64,000 nt of DNA from Planctomycetota bacterium (GTDB taxonomy: Bacteria > Planctomycetota > UBA1135 > JADKAF01): positions 5,518,001-5,582,000 of the forward strand of contig JADKAF010000001.1 of the NCBI GenBank assembly GCA_016719295.1, written 5' to 3'. A model generated the notes under the pieces. It worked only from the letters and a program-made list of their open reading frames with translations, searched no databases and was not told the origin of the DNA. The first letter of the stretch is position 1; every line of letters starts with the position of its first letter. Shown here in pieces: positions 8,091 through 17,747 of the stretch. The translations under genes and the position numbers were made by a program.

Positions 8091-9569
8091 ATGAAGCGGA
8101 GCACCGATCCCGTCGGGTGGAGCTCGAGCGCAGCTCGCGCCTTGCAGCGCGCGGCTGCCTGGATCCGCGCGGCTGCGTGGATCTCTGCCGCGGGCTGCGC
8201 GCCCGTCCTTGGGTCTGAGCACGCCTTCGCGTCGCCTCAGGAGCCGACCCCGCCGCCGGCCGAGCAGGCCTCGGCCGCGCCGGCGGCGCCCGCAGCGGCC
8301 CGGCCGAACCTCTTCGTGCAGGGCGCGCGCGTCCTCACCGGGCGCGGCGAGGAGCTCGCCGATGCCGACATCGCGATCACCGGTGGGCGCATCCGCGGGG
8401 TGGGCGACTTCCAGCCGCCTGCGAACAGCGACGCCAAGGTCGTCGATGCGCGCGGCCTCACGATCGTGCCCGGCTTCGTCGATGCCGCGAGCGACCTGCT
8501 CCTCGAAGGCGAGGCGCGCGGCGGTCGCTCCGGAGGCTCCGAGCTCGAGCTCGCGCTCTCGATCGACCCCTTCGACGACCGGCCGCGCCTCGGCGCGCTC
8601 GCCGCGGGCGTCACCTCGCAGGCCCTCGCGCGCGCCGCGCAGACCGTCGAGCAAGGGCTCTCCTCGGCACGCAAGCTGGCCTATCCGCCGCGCGAGGCTC
8701 GCGCGGCTCTCGGCGCGCCGGCCCTGAACTTCCGCATCGGCCTCGGCCGGGACCGCGCCAGCAAGGAGCGCGACCTCCGCGGCCTGATCTCGCTCTTCGA
8801 GGGCGCCGAGAAGTACCACGGCGAGCTCGAGAAGTACGCGAAGGAGCTGAAGGAGTACGAGGAGAAGAAGGCCGAATACGACAAGAAGGTCGAGAAGGAG
8901 CGCGAGAAGGATAAGGACAAGCCCGAGGCCGAGAAGACGGCTTCGAAGGAGAAGGAGCCGAAGAAGCCCCGCGAGCCGAAGGAGGATCTCGGCAAGGCGG
9001 CGCTCTTCCGCGCGCTCCAGGGCGAGCTGCCGGTCGTGATCCAGCTCGAGGACGAGCTCGACGTCGAGAACGCGCTCGAGCTGCGCCGCAAGTTCGGCCT
9101 GAAGCTCTCGCTGCGCGGGCTCTCCCGCGCGCGCGCCGCCGTCGACGCCGTCGCGAAGGCCGGCGTCCCGGTGCTGCTCGAGGTCGATGCGATCCTGCCC
9201 GGCAAGGAGCTCACGCGCACGCCGACGGTGGCGCGCGACCTGGCCAAGGCCTTCGTCGATGCCGGCGTCGAGGTCGCGTTCGTCTCCGGCTCGCGCGGTC
9301 GCGAGCTCGCGCCGCACCTCGTCGATCTCGCCGCCGAGAGCGTCTCGCGCGGCGTATCGCGCAGCGCGGCGCTGCGCGCGATCACCTACGGTCCGGCGCG
9401 CGCGCTCGGACTCGAACGTCGGGTCGGCTCCATCGCCGAGGGCTGCGATGCGGACCTCGTCGCCTTCGATGGCGACCCGTTCTCGTCTGCCGCGCGCGTG
9501 CGTTGGGTCATGGTCGATGGCGAGATCGTCTACGCCGCCGATCGCATGGAAGGGAGCGCACAGCGATGA
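8091..9569 (+). CDS. Secreted amidohydrolase-fold protein 1, metal motif lost
   Basis: This 492-residue protein opens the eight-gene operon, with a GGAGG five bases before ATG. An Ala-rich N-terminal export signal is followed by a Pro/Ala linker. The amidohydrolase beta-sandwich hallmark (FVQGARVLTGRGEELADADIAI ending in VPGFVD) is clear, and the C-terminal IAEGCDADLVAFDGDPF closes the sandwich. Where active members read PGFxDxHxH this one reads PGFVDAASDLL, so the first two metal ligands are absent. Residues about 235-300 are a Lys/Glu-rich, probably helical insert. A Cys near the signal end could be a lipid anchor. Probably a non-catalytic or strongly diverged paralogue; stop overlaps the next ATG. 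Confidence 0.8.
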   Translation: MKRSTDPVGWSSSAARALQRAAAWIRAAAWISAAGCAPVLGSEHAFASPQEPTPPPAEQASAAPAAPAAARPNLFVQGARVLTGRGEELADADIAITGGRIRGVGDFQPPANSDAKVVDARGLTIVPGFVDAASDLLLEGEARGGRSGGSELELALSIDPFDDRPRLGALAAGVTSQALARAAQTVEQGLSSARKLAYPPREARAALGAPALNFRIGLGRDRASKERDLRGLISLFEGAEKYHGELEKYAKELKEYEEKKAEYDKKVEKEREKDKDKPEAEKTASKEKEPKKPREPKEDLGKAALFRALQGELPVVIQLEDELDVENALELRRKFGLKLSLRGLSRARAAVDAVAKAGVPVLLEVDAILPGKELTRTPTVARDLAKAFVDAGVEVAFVSGSRGRELAPHLVDLAAESVSRGVSRSAALRAITYGPARALGLERRVGSIAEGCDADLVAFDGDPFSSAARVRWVMVDGEIVYAADRMEGSAQR

Positions 9570-10732
9570 TGCGGCTCGTCGATTCTCGCGGCTCCTCTTG
9601 CAGCCGCAGCACCGCGCGACGGGTGAGCCTCTGGCTCGGCTCGGCGCTCGCGTGCTCCAGCGTTCTGGCCTCCGCCCAGGAAGCGACCTTCGCCGTGCAG
9701 GCGAAGAAGGTGCTCACGGGAACGGGTGAGGCGATCGATTCGGCCGTCGTGCTCGTCGAGAACGGGAAGATCCGCGCCGTGGGCGCCGGTCTCGCCATTC
9801 CCGCGGGCTGGACGGTGCATCAGCACGACGGCGTCGTGATGCCGGGCATGATCGATCTCGGAGCGACGCTCGGCGGCTCCGAGCTCCTGGAGAATCATGA
9901 GAGCCTGACACCCGACCTGCGCGTCGCGGAGGGCCTCGATCTCTGGGATCCGAGTTTCGCCGCTTGGCTCGGTGCGGGCGTGACCTCGGTCTACGTGATC
10001 CCGCCGACCGGCAGCGTGATCCCCGGCAGCGGCGCGGTCGTGAAGACCGCGGGCGCTGCAGCGCAACGCATCGTCGCGGCCGAAGCCGGCTTGGAGATCG
10101 GGTTGAACGCCGGCGCACGCCGCCGCGATCGCGCGCCGACTTCGGTGCAGGGCACCGCGCTCGCGCTCCGCGATCTCTTCGGCAGCCCCGAGGCCCAAGC
10201 AAGCGTGCAGCGCGCGAAGCGCGGCGAGCTCGCGGTCTTCGCCCACGCGGACGGTGTGGGCGAGGTGCGCCTGGCGGCGCAGCTCGCGAAAGAGCTCGGC
10301 TGGAAGGCCCGCCTCGTCGGACCGGCGCTGCCGGATCAAGCGCTGGCGATCGCACGCGGCGCGGCGATCCCGCTCGTGCTGCGTCCGCTCGACTACGGCG
10401 CGGAGGAACGCACGCGTCGCTCGTACGGAGCGCTCGGCGCGACGCCGCATCCGCTCGGCTTCGCTTCGTTGGCGCAAGGCGGAGCGGAGCCCGGGCTGCG
10501 CCGCGGCGCAGCCCTCGCCGTGCGCGCGGGACTCGATCCCGCGATCGCGCTGCGTGCGCTCACGGGCGGCGCGGCGGCGATGCTCGGTCTCGAGGCGCGT
10601 CTCGGCACGATCGCTCCGGGGCGCGACGCCGACCTGGTCTGGCTCGATGGCGATCCGCTCGACCTCGGCACGCGCATCGTCGCGGTCTTCGTCGACGGGA
10701 AGCGCGCGGATCGCGGCGCGGAGGGACACTAG
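9566..10732 (+). CDS. Secreted amidohydrolase-fold protein 2, metal motif lost
   Basis: The 388-residue protein starts inside the previous stop (ATGA). Residues 1-40 form an export signal ending near SVLASAQ. The amidohydrolase frame is visible in VQAKKVLTGTGEAIDSAVVLVENGKI, VMPGMIDLGATLGG and the C-terminal IAPGRDADLVWLDGDPL. The HxH position is occupied by DLGAT, so metal binding in the usual way is not possible. A VFAHAD strand survives in the middle, but no complete ligand set is seen. No Lys/Glu insert is present, which makes it the shortest member. Likely periplasmic, acting with its operon neighbours. Confidence 0.8.
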   Translation: MMRLVDSRGSSCSRSTARRVSLWLGSALACSSVLASAQEATFAVQAKKVLTGTGEAIDSAVVLVENGKIRAVGAGLAIPAGWTVHQHDGVVMPGMIDLGATLGGSELLENHESLTPDLRVAEGLDLWDPSFAAWLGAGVTSVYVIPPTGSVIPGSGAVVKTAGAAAQRIVAAEAGLEIGLNAGARRRDRAPTSVQGTALALRDLFGSPEAQASVQRAKRGELAVFAHADGVGEVRLAAQLAKELGWKARLVGPALPDQALAIARGAAIPLVLRPLDYGAEERTRRSYGALGATPHPLGFASLAQGGAEPGLRRGAALAVRAGLDPAIALRALTGGAAAMLGLEARLGTIAPGRDADLVWLDGDPLDLGTRIVAVFVDGKRADRGAEGH

Positions 10733-10734
10733 AA

Positions 10735-12045
10735 ATGCTCGCGCTCTTCACTCTCTGTTTCGCAGCGCTCAGTTTCGAAGCCCTGAGCCTCGAGGCTCAG
10801 GGCGCCGCCGTGCCGAAGCTCGCGGAGGATCCGCGTTCGGCGGCGTCGACCGATACTCGCCCGATCCTGATCCAGGCGGGGGCGGTGATCGACGCCAAGG
10901 GGCAGCGCTTCGCGCCGGGCTCCGTGCTCGTGAAGGACGGCAAGATCCTGGCCGTCGGATCCGGCCTCGTCGCCGAGAACGCGGAGCTGCGCGAGTTCGG
11001 CGCTCGAGCGGTCGTGACGCCGGGCTTGATCGAGGCGAACGCCGAGCTCGAGCCGCTCGAGCGGGCCGAAGAAGGCGTCGAGATCACGCCGCGCCTGCGC
11101 CTCGCCGATGGCCTCGATCCCGAGTCACGCGCGTGGGCCGGCTTGCGCCGGAACGGCGTCACGAGCGCCTTCCTCTCGCCCAGCGGTCGCTCGGTGATCT
11201 CGGGGCGCGGCGCGGTCGTGAAGACCATGCCGACGGCGGATGATCGCTGGATCCTCGATGCTGCGGGCGCGCTGAAAGCGACCACGGGCCAAGAGCCGAG
11301 CGGAGGCAACATCGTCCCGCGCTTCGGCCGCCCCAACTCGATCTTCTATCGGCGCCCCACCACGCGGATGGGCGTCACGTGGGAGTTCCGCAAGGCCTTC
11401 TCCGACGCGCAGCTCTACGCCGCGGCGCGCCAGGCCGGCGGCCCGCTCGATCCCGACGCACAGGTGCTCGCCGATCTCATGGCCTCGAAGGGCGAGATCC
11501 GGATGCGTGCGCGATTGCTGCAGGACATCCGGACGGCGATCCGCCTCGCGGAGGAGTTCGGGCTGCGGCTCGTGATCGAGGAGGGCATCGAGTCCTTCCG
11601 CAGCCCGGAAGAGATCCTCGCGGCGAAGGCGAAGCTGATCTACGGCCCCACGCTGTTCCAGCCGGCTGGCATCGTCTTCGGTTTCGGCTTCGGCGGCGGC
11701 TCCGTGCGCCAGCAGGAGACGGATCGCAACTACCTCGCGACGCCGGCGCGCCTCCACGCGGCTGGCGTCGAGTTCGCGCTCGGCTCGGCGGAGTACGCCG
11801 CCTCCGATCGCGGCTTGGCGCATCAAGCGGCGATCGCGGTCCACTTCGGGCTGCCTCGCGAGGTCGCGCTGCGTGCATGCACGGTCGTTCCGGCCACCTG
11901 GCTCGGCATCGACAAGCGCGTTGGAACCCTGGAGGTCGGCAAGGACGCCGATCTCGTCGTGTGGAGTGGCGAGCCCTTCGAGCTCGCGACTCGTCCCGTG
12001 GCGGTGATGGTCGACGGCGCGTTCGCCGACGCCCAGGAAGATTGA
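10735..12045 (+). CDS. Secreted amidohydrolase-fold protein 3, metal motif lost
   Basis: The 436-residue protein starts two bases after the preceding stop. A hydrophobic N-terminus (LFTLCFAALSFEALS) is the likely export signal. IQAGAVIDAKGQRFAPGSVLVKDGKI and the closing LEVGKDADLVVWSGEPF place it in the amidohydrolase family, but PGLIEANAELE replaces the HxH motif. A Gly/Phe-rich segment (FGFGFGGGS) lies around residue 315. The middle VVKTMP and RMRARLLQDIRTAIRLAEEFG segments match the same places in proteins 2 and 4. Probably periplasmic and non-hydrolytic. Confidence 0.8.
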   Translation: MLALFTLCFAALSFEALSLEAQGAAVPKLAEDPRSAASTDTRPILIQAGAVIDAKGQRFAPGSVLVKDGKILAVGSGLVAENAELREFGARAVVTPGLIEANAELEPLERAEEGVEITPRLRLADGLDPESRAWAGLRRNGVTSAFLSPSGRSVISGRGAVVKTMPTADDRWILDAAGALKATTGQEPSGGNIVPRFGRPNSIFYRRPTTRMGVTWEFRKAFSDAQLYAAARQAGGPLDPDAQVLADLMASKGEIRMRARLLQDIRTAIRLAEEFGLRLVIEEGIESFRSPEEILAAKAKLIYGPTLFQPAGIVFGFGFGGGSVRQQETDRNYLATPARLHAAGVEFALGSAEYAASDRGLAHQAAIAVHFGLPREVALRACTVVPATWLGIDKRVGTLEVGKDADLVVWSGEPFELATRPVAVMVDGAFADAQED

Positions 12046-12065
12046 GCACGAGCAGGATCGCACCC

Positions 12066-13439
12066 ATGTCGAAGAAGCTCCTTACTTTCTCCCTCCTCTC
12101 GCTCGTCGCTCCGCAGGCGGGGGCTTTCCAAGCTCCGGAGAAGCTCGCCATCACCGGCGCGAAGGTCATCACCGTCAGCGGCGAGACCTACGAGAAGGCC
12201 AACGTCTTGCTCGAGAACGGCCGCATCCAAGCGATCGGCAAGGATCTCGAGGTCCCCTGGGACGCGAAGGTCATCGACGCCTCTGGCAAGGTCGTGATGC
12301 CGGGCCTCGTGCTCGCGCAGACCAACGAAGGGCTCGATCGTCCGAACGAGAACGTGCCGGTGACGCCGTTCATCTCCGTGCTCGACGCGCTGAATCCCGT
12401 CGACGCTTTCTTCGAGGACTCGCTCCGCGAAGGGCACGCCACGATCCTCGTGATCCCGGGGAACGAGACGGTGATCGGCGGCACGGGCCGCGTCGTGAAG
12501 CCCTTTGGCCTCACCGTGGAGTCGATGACGGTGCGCGTCGATGGGGGCATGAAGATCTCCGCTTCACCGCGGCGCGGCGTGAGCGCGATGGCGCACGTGG
12601 CCGAGCTGCGCAAGGCCTTCGTGGAGTTCCGCGACGAGCTCGAGGTCGCCGCCGAGAAGAAGCTCGCCGGCGCGAAGAGCGAGAAGAAGGCGGAGGCGCC
12701 CAAGGCGGCCGGCGAGAAGGCCGACGACAAGAAGGCCGACGAGAAGAAGCCCGCCGACAAGAAGGCCGAGGAGAAGGCCGCTCCCGTCGATCCGCTGAAG
12801 GTCCTCGAGTGGAAGGACCTCAGCGCGCGGCAGCGCGCGCTCTTCGAGGTGCTGAACGGGCGCATGCCCGTCTTCCTCTGGTGCGAGCGGGCGATGGACG
12901 TCGCGCACGCGATCGAAATCGCGAAGTCGCAGGGCTTCCTCTCGCGCACGACGCTCGTGATCGGCACCGAATGCTGGAAGGCCGCCGATGAGATCAAGGC
13001 CGCCGGCCTCAGCGTGATCCTGCCCAGCGACTTCGTGCACCGCGAGGTGGACCCGCTGACCGGCAAGGAGCGCGAGACCTCGCTGCCCAAGGTGTTCGCC
13101 TCGAAGGGGATCCCCTTCGCGTTGAACGCGACGAGCCGCGGCGCGCTCCTCGAGCGCAGCCTCCTCTTGCGCGGCGCGAGCGCGGTCGCTGCTGGTGTCG
13201 AACCCGCGACCGCGCTGCGTGCGATCACCTTGGAGCCGGCGCGCATGCTGGGCCTCGGCGACTCGCACGGCAGCCTCGAGGTCGGCAAGGCCGGAACGCT
13301 GCTCGTCCTCTCGGGCGATCCGTTCCGCACGGGCACCTGGGTCGAGGAAGTCGTGATCGACGGGGCGCATCTCTATTCGCGCGCCAAGGATGATCGCCTG
13401 CAGCGCCTGACCGGCGATAGCAAGGACGGAGGCCGCTGA
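12066..13439 (+). CDS. Secreted amidohydrolase-fold protein 4, Lys/Glu insert, metal motif lost
   Basis: The 457-residue protein has a clean signal peptide (MSKKLLTFSLLSLVAPQAGAF). The family frame is seen in LAITGAKVITVSGETYEKANVLLENGRI, VVMPGLVLAQTNEG and LEVGKAGTLLVLSGDPF. The HxH site reads LAQTN and no other metal ligands are evident. Residues about 192-240 are a Lys/Glu/Ala repeat (AEKADDKKADEKK type) predicted as a charged helix, inserted where proteins 1, 5 and 8 carry similar inserts. It lies 20 bases after gene 3 and four bases before gene 5. Confidence 0.8.
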   Translation: MSKKLLTFSLLSLVAPQAGAFQAPEKLAITGAKVITVSGETYEKANVLLENGRIQAIGKDLEVPWDAKVIDASGKVVMPGLVLAQTNEGLDRPNENVPVTPFISVLDALNPVDAFFEDSLREGHATILVIPGNETVIGGTGRVVKPFGLTVESMTVRVDGGMKISASPRRGVSAMAHVAELRKAFVEFRDELEVAAEKKLAGAKSEKKAEAPKAAGEKADDKKADEKKPADKKAEEKAAPVDPLKVLEWKDLSARQRALFEVLNGRMPVFLWCERAMDVAHAIEIAKSQGFLSRTTLVIGTECWKAADEIKAAGLSVILPSDFVHREVDPLTGKERETSLPKVFASKGIPFALNATSRGALLERSLLLRGASAVAAGVEPATALRAITLEPARMLGLGDSHGSLEVGKAGTLLVLSGDPFRTGTWVEEVVIDGAHLYSRAKDDRLQRLTGDSKDGGR

Positions 13440-13443
13440 TCCG

Positions 13444-16431
13444 ATGAGGAGCCGACTTCGTCTGACCCGCGCCTGGATCGCAGCGCTCGCGCTCGCCGGT
13501 CTGGCCGTCGCGGGAGCGCGCGCGGCGACGCCGGGCGAGCTGATCGCTTATCGGGCCGCCGCGATCCACACGGGAGGGGTTCCCGAGCTCCTCGAGAACG
13601 CCTACCTCGTCGTGCGCGACGGCAAGATCGTGGACATCGCCGCGCAGGCCCCGGCGGGAGCCCGCATCATCGATCTCGGCGCCGCTGTGATCGTCCCGGG
13701 CCTGGTCGCCGCCGACAGCTCGATCTCGAGCCCCGATGGCGAGATACCCAACGCCGCCGGTGACCTGCGCACGGCGGGCGCCGACTTGCGCGCGATCGAC
13801 GGCTTCGACTTCTTCGCTTCGCGCGAGGAGCTCCTCGCCGCCGGCATCACGACGGTCTACGTCGCGCCCGGTCGCGGCCGCTTGATCGGCGGTCGCGGTG
13901 CGGTCGTGAAGCTCGCCGGCGCGAGCCGTGATGCGCGCATCCTGCGCGCCGAGTCGGACCTCTACGTGAACGTGAGCGCCGAGGCGCTCAATCCGCCGGG
14001 CATCTTCGATCCTCCGGTCCCTCCCACTGCGGACGATCCGCTGCTCCCGGAGGAAGCGCAGGCGCCGCGTTCGACGCCGGGGATCTCGTTGGCGCTACGC
14101 CGCTTGATCGCCGAGGCGCAGAGCTACCGCGCGGCGCGTCAGAAGCCCGCGGCCGAGCGTCCGCCGTACGATGCGACCCTCGAGGCCGTGCTGGCGCTCG
14201 GCGCCACCGACGTCCGTCTCGTGGGCCGCAGCGCCGCCGAGATCGCACGAGCGATCGCCGTGCAGCGCGAGTTCTTCGGCTCCGAGTCCGGGCGGCGCGT
14301 CGCGCTGAGCGGCGCCGTCGAGTCGGCGCAGATGCTCGAGCGGCTCGCGTCGGCAGGCTTGCCGGTGATCCTCGAGGTCGAGAGCTACCTCGGCCGCTTC
14401 GCCGGTGATCTCCAAGATCGACCCGGGGAGCTGCGCCACGACGCGCGCAGCGCGGCTCGGCTCGACGAGAAGGGCATCCGCTTCGCGTTGGTTCCCTCCC
14501 GAGAGACGCGCCTCGATCAGCTCCGCCAGCTCGCGGCCCTGGCGCAAGCCGGTGGCTTGAGCGAAGCCCGCGCGCTGCAGTCGATCACCTCGAGCGCCGC
14601 CCACATCCTGGGCGTCGGCGAGCGCGTCGGCTCGCTCTCGAGCGGACGCGACGCCGACTTCGCCGTGCTCAGCGCCGCGCCGTTCGCGTTGGGCTCCCAG
14701 GTGCTCGCGACCTACGTCGACGGCGAGCGAGCGTGGACGCGCGCCGACCGCGGACCGAAGGTCGCCGACGCCTTCGTGCTGCGCGCGGGGCGCATCCTCG
14801 ACGGCCGCGGCACGACCTTCGTCGATGCCGAGCTGCTCGTCGTCGATGGCCGCATCGCCGAGGTCGGCGCGCGGGTCGCGCGTCCCGTCGGCTGCCGCGT
14901 CATCGACTACGGTCCGAACGCCACGCTCACGCCGGGCTTCATCGACGCGCGCTCGCGCTTCGGCTTCGCGGAGAACGAAGGTGGCACCTTCGGTCCGGAA
15001 GACGAGGTGGTGAAGCTGCGAGAGCTCCGCCCGCCGGGTGCCTACGAGCTCGCGCTGAGCGGTGTCACCACGCTCATCAGCTCGCCGCCGAAGGCTAGCC
15101 CCAAGGGCACGCCGATGTTCGCGGTGAAGCCGCTCAGCTCCGAGAGCGCGCAGGACGATGCCGTCGTGCGCGAGCTGGTCGGCTTGCGCTTCGACGTGAA
15201 GGGAGAGAACCGGCAGCGAGCGCTGGAGTCGCTCGCCTCGCTCCTCAAGCGCGGGAAGGCCTACCACGAAGCATGGACGCAGTACGAAGCGGCCTACGCG
15301 AAGTGGAAGACCGAGAGCGCGGCGCAGCCTCCGGCGCCCGCGGCCGCTCCCGCGCCCGAGAAGGCCGAGGAGAAGAAGGCCGCTCCGAAGGCCGAGGAGA
15401 AGAAGCCCGAGGAGAAGAAGGCAGACGAGAAGAAGGACGAAGGCAAGAAGGAGGATGGCGACGACGCCAAGGCGAAGCCCGACCTCCTCAGCGGCACTTG
15501 GGAAGGCGTCGCGGAGAAGGTTCCTGGCTACGGCACCGTGCCGTTCTCGATGACCATCGAGTACGACGGCTCCGAAGCGCGCGGCATCATCCGCCCGCAG
15601 GTGGCCTTGCTCGCGCCGATCCTCTTCGAGAAGGGCCGCTTCGACGGCAAGACGCTGACCGTCTCGTTCCAGTTCGAGAACATCCACATCGACCTCAGCG
15701 CGGAGATCGCCAACGAGGAGATGAAGGGCGTCGCGAAGGGGCCGAGCGGAAACGAAGCGCTGCTCACCGCGAAGCGCACCGAGCGCCCCGAAGCGCGCGT
15801 GCGCAGCGTCTACCGCCCGCGTGCGGAGGTGAAGACCGCCGAGGTGGAGGAGAAGGGCGCACCGAAGAAGCCCAAGCTCGAACCCGAGCTCGAGTGCTTC
15901 CGCCGCGCGTACCGCGGCGAGCTCGCCATCGCCGTCGAGGCCGAGCGTCGCGACGAGATCGAGGCGGTGATCCGCCTGGTGCGCGTAGAGCACCAGCTCG
16001 GCCTCGTGCTGCTGGAGCCCCGCGAATACGGATTCGCGCGCGAAGCGATCGAAGCGCATCGCCCCGACGTGCTCCTCCATCGCCTCATCGTGGGCACCGC
16101 AGATGGCGAGCTCCGGGTTCCCAGCGCCGAGCTCGCGCGAGCGGGTGTGCGCATCGGCTTCCAGAGCGCGAGCTCGACCGGCGGTCGCACGCTGCGCGAG
16201 GTCGTCGCCTGGGCGGTGCAGCACGGGCTCTCGCCGCAGGACGCGCTCGCTGCGGTCAGCTCGTGGCCCGCGGACATGTACCACGTCGGGGATCGCGTCG
16301 GCTCGCTCCGCCGCGGCTGCGACGCCGACATCCTCGTCTTCGCGGGCGAGCCCTTCGCCCTCGGGACGGAGCTGCGCACGGTCTACCTGCGCGGCCGCCA
16401 AGTCGAGAAGGTCGAGAAGCGCTGGCAGTGA
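13444..16431 (+). CDS. Secreted double amidohydrolase-fold fusion with inserted beta domain
   Basis: The 995-residue protein holds two amidohydrolase-like units in one chain. Unit 1 (about residues 30-440) has VPGLVAADSSI and closes with LSSGRDADFAVLSAAPF. Unit 2 (about 445-995) has TPGFIDARSRFGF and closes with LRRGCDADILVFAGEPF. Neither keeps HxH. Residues about 633-680 form a Pro/Lys/Glu-rich linker and residues 680-783 a separate beta-rich domain (GTWEGVAEKVPGYGTVPFSMT to LLTAKR) resembling small lipid- or ligand-binding barrels. The N-terminus is an export signal. The fusion confirms that the units act as paired modules. Longest member of the operon. Confidence 0.8.
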   Translation: MRSRLRLTRAWIAALALAGLAVAGARAATPGELIAYRAAAIHTGGVPELLENAYLVVRDGKIVDIAAQAPAGARIIDLGAAVIVPGLVAADSSISSPDGEIPNAAGDLRTAGADLRAIDGFDFFASREELLAAGITTVYVAPGRGRLIGGRGAVVKLAGASRDARILRAESDLYVNVSAEALNPPGIFDPPVPPTADDPLLPEEAQAPRSTPGISLALRRLIAEAQSYRAARQKPAAERPPYDATLEAVLALGATDVRLVGRSAAEIARAIAVQREFFGSESGRRVALSGAVESAQMLERLASAGLPVILEVESYLGRFAGDLQDRPGELRHDARSAARLDEKGIRFALVPSRETRLDQLRQLAALAQAGGLSEARALQSITSSAAHILGVGERVGSLSSGRDADFAVLSAAPFALGSQVLATYVDGERAWTRADRGPKVADAFVLRAGRILDGRGTTFVDAELLVVDGRIAEVGARVARPVGCRVIDYGPNATLTPGFIDARSRFGFAENEGGTFGPEDEVVKLRELRPPGAYELALSGVTTLISSPPKASPKGTPMFAVKPLSSESAQDDAVVRELVGLRFDVKGENRQRALESLASLLKRGKAYHEAWTQYEAAYAKWKTESAAQPPAPAAAPAPEKAEEKKAAPKAEEKKPEEKKADEKKDEGKKEDGDDAKAKPDLLSGTWEGVAEKVPGYGTVPFSMTIEYDGSEARGIIRPQVALLAPILFEKGRFDGKTLTVSFQFENIHIDLSAEIANEEMKGVAKGPSGNEALLTAKRTERPEARVRSVYRPRAEVKTAEVEEKGAPKKPKLEPELECFRRAYRGELAIAVEAERRDEIEAVIRLVRVEHQLGLVLLEPREYGFAREAIEAHRPDVLLHRLIVGTADGELRVPSAELARAGVRIGFQSASSTGGRTLREVVAWAVQHGLSPQDALAAVSSWPADMYHVGDRVGSLRRGCDADILVFAGEPFALGTELRTVYLRGRQVEKVEKRWQ

Positions 16432-16504
16432 TCGCCTGCGCTCTTCGGCCACGATGGACCTTCGAGTTCGACCGCAAGCTGCTCGACCCTAGCGACCTCC
16501 GCAC

Positions 16505-17734
16505 ATGCTGAATCCCCTCTGCTTCGCGACCGCGCTCACCATCTCCACGGTGCTCGGCGGCGCCGGCGATCCGCCCGCCGAGGCTCCGGCGCTCTTCGCG
16601 GTGCACGCCGATCGCATCTTCACCTGCGCCGACGGTCGCACGGTGAGCCTCGTGCGCGACGGAGTGATCCTCGTCGAAGGCAAGCGTATCCGGGCGGTCG
16701 GTCCGCGCGCCGAGGTGCAGGTGCCCGCTGGCGTCGCCGTCGAATCGCTCGGCGACGTGTGGGTCGTGCCGGGCTTCATCGAGCCGCACTGCCACATCGC
16801 CGGCACGATGGACATCAACGACATGAGCCACAACGCGAACCCCGAGCTTCGCGTGCTCGAGTCGATCGTGCCGAAGAATCCGAACGTCAAGAAGGCGCTC
16901 GCCGGCGGAGTGACCGCGGGGCTCTACATCCCGGGCTCGGGCACGAACATGAGCGGCTTCGGGACGATCTTCAAGATGCACGGGAGCACGCTCGACGAGG
17001 TCATCGTGCGCCAGCCCGGCGCGCTGAAGATCGCGCAGGCGGGGAACCCCGAGCGCTCGGCCGGCGACATCGGCGCAGGGCGCATGGGCATGAACTGGCT
17101 CATCCGCTGGACGCTCGAGCGCGGTCGCGAGGCGAAGGACGCGAAGGCCGCGGGCAAGCCCGTGCCGGCCGACCTCCAGAACCTCGTGAAGCTGTGGGAC
17201 GAGAACGTCCCCGTGCTGGTGCACACGCAGATCTTCCAGGTCGTGCAAGCCACGATCCGCATGAAGGACGAGACGGGCCTCAAGATCTCGATCGGCCACG
17301 GCACCTTCGATGCGTTCCTGAATGGTCCGCTCGCCGCCGAGCGCGGCATCCCGGTGCTGCTCGGACCGCGCCAGATCCACTTCGATCGCCGCGAAGGGCG
17401 CATCTACGGCTGCGCCGCCGAGTACTGGAAGCGCGGGGTCGAGGACATCGGCTCGAACACCGACTCGCCCGTCGTGCCGCAGGAAGAGCTGCCGTATCAG
17501 GCGGCCATGGCCGTGCGGCACGGCCTCGGCGATCACAAGAGCATCCCTGGCCTCACCTGCGTCGTCGCGCGCGCCCTCGGCGTCTTCGAGCGTATCGGCG
17601 CGATCAGCGCCGGCAAGGACGCGGACTTCGTCGTCTGGACCGGCGATCCCATCGACCCGCGCTCGGTGGTGCTGCGCGCCTACGTGAACGGCCAGCTCGC
17701 GTACGACGCCGCGCGCGACGGTCGGCGCTTCTGA
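16505..17734 (+). CDS. Secreted amidohydrolase, metal site intact (gene 6)
   Basis: This 409-residue protein keeps the catalytic pattern of metal-dependent amidohydrolases: PGFIEPHCHIAG (HxH), VLVHTQ, IGHGTF and the late Asp in NTDSPV. The C-terminal ISAGKDADFVVWTGDP closes the composite beta-sandwich. The N-terminus is a signal-like hydrophobic segment, so action in the periplasm or at the surface is likely. It hydrolyses C-N or related bonds of a small cyclic or peptide-like substrate by family knowledge; the substrate is unknown. It and the next gene share GSGTNxSxFGT and NTDSPVVPQ motifs, so they are close paralogues. Confidence 0.85.
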   Translation: MLNPLCFATALTISTVLGGAGDPPAEAPALFAVHADRIFTCADGRTVSLVRDGVILVEGKRIRAVGPRAEVQVPAGVAVESLGDVWVVPGFIEPHCHIAGTMDINDMSHNANPELRVLESIVPKNPNVKKALAGGVTAGLYIPGSGTNMSGFGTIFKMHGSTLDEVIVRQPGALKIAQAGNPERSAGDIGAGRMGMNWLIRWTLERGREAKDAKAAGKPVPADLQNLVKLWDENVPVLVHTQIFQVVQATIRMKDETGLKISIGHGTFDAFLNGPLAAERGIPVLLGPRQIHFDRREGRIYGCAAEYWKRGVEDIGSNTDSPVVPQEELPYQAAMAVRHGLGDHKSIPGLTCVVARALGVFERIGAISAGKDADFVVWTGDPIDPRSVVLRAYVNGQLAYDAARDGRRF

Positions 17735-17747
17735 TCCGCGAGAGCTC

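Noticed and set aside
14095..16452. Minus-strand frame of 785 codons opposite the double amidohydrolase gene
   Set aside because: Composition is Arg/Ala/Leu-biased, no motif, and it is the mirror of a well-supported gene.
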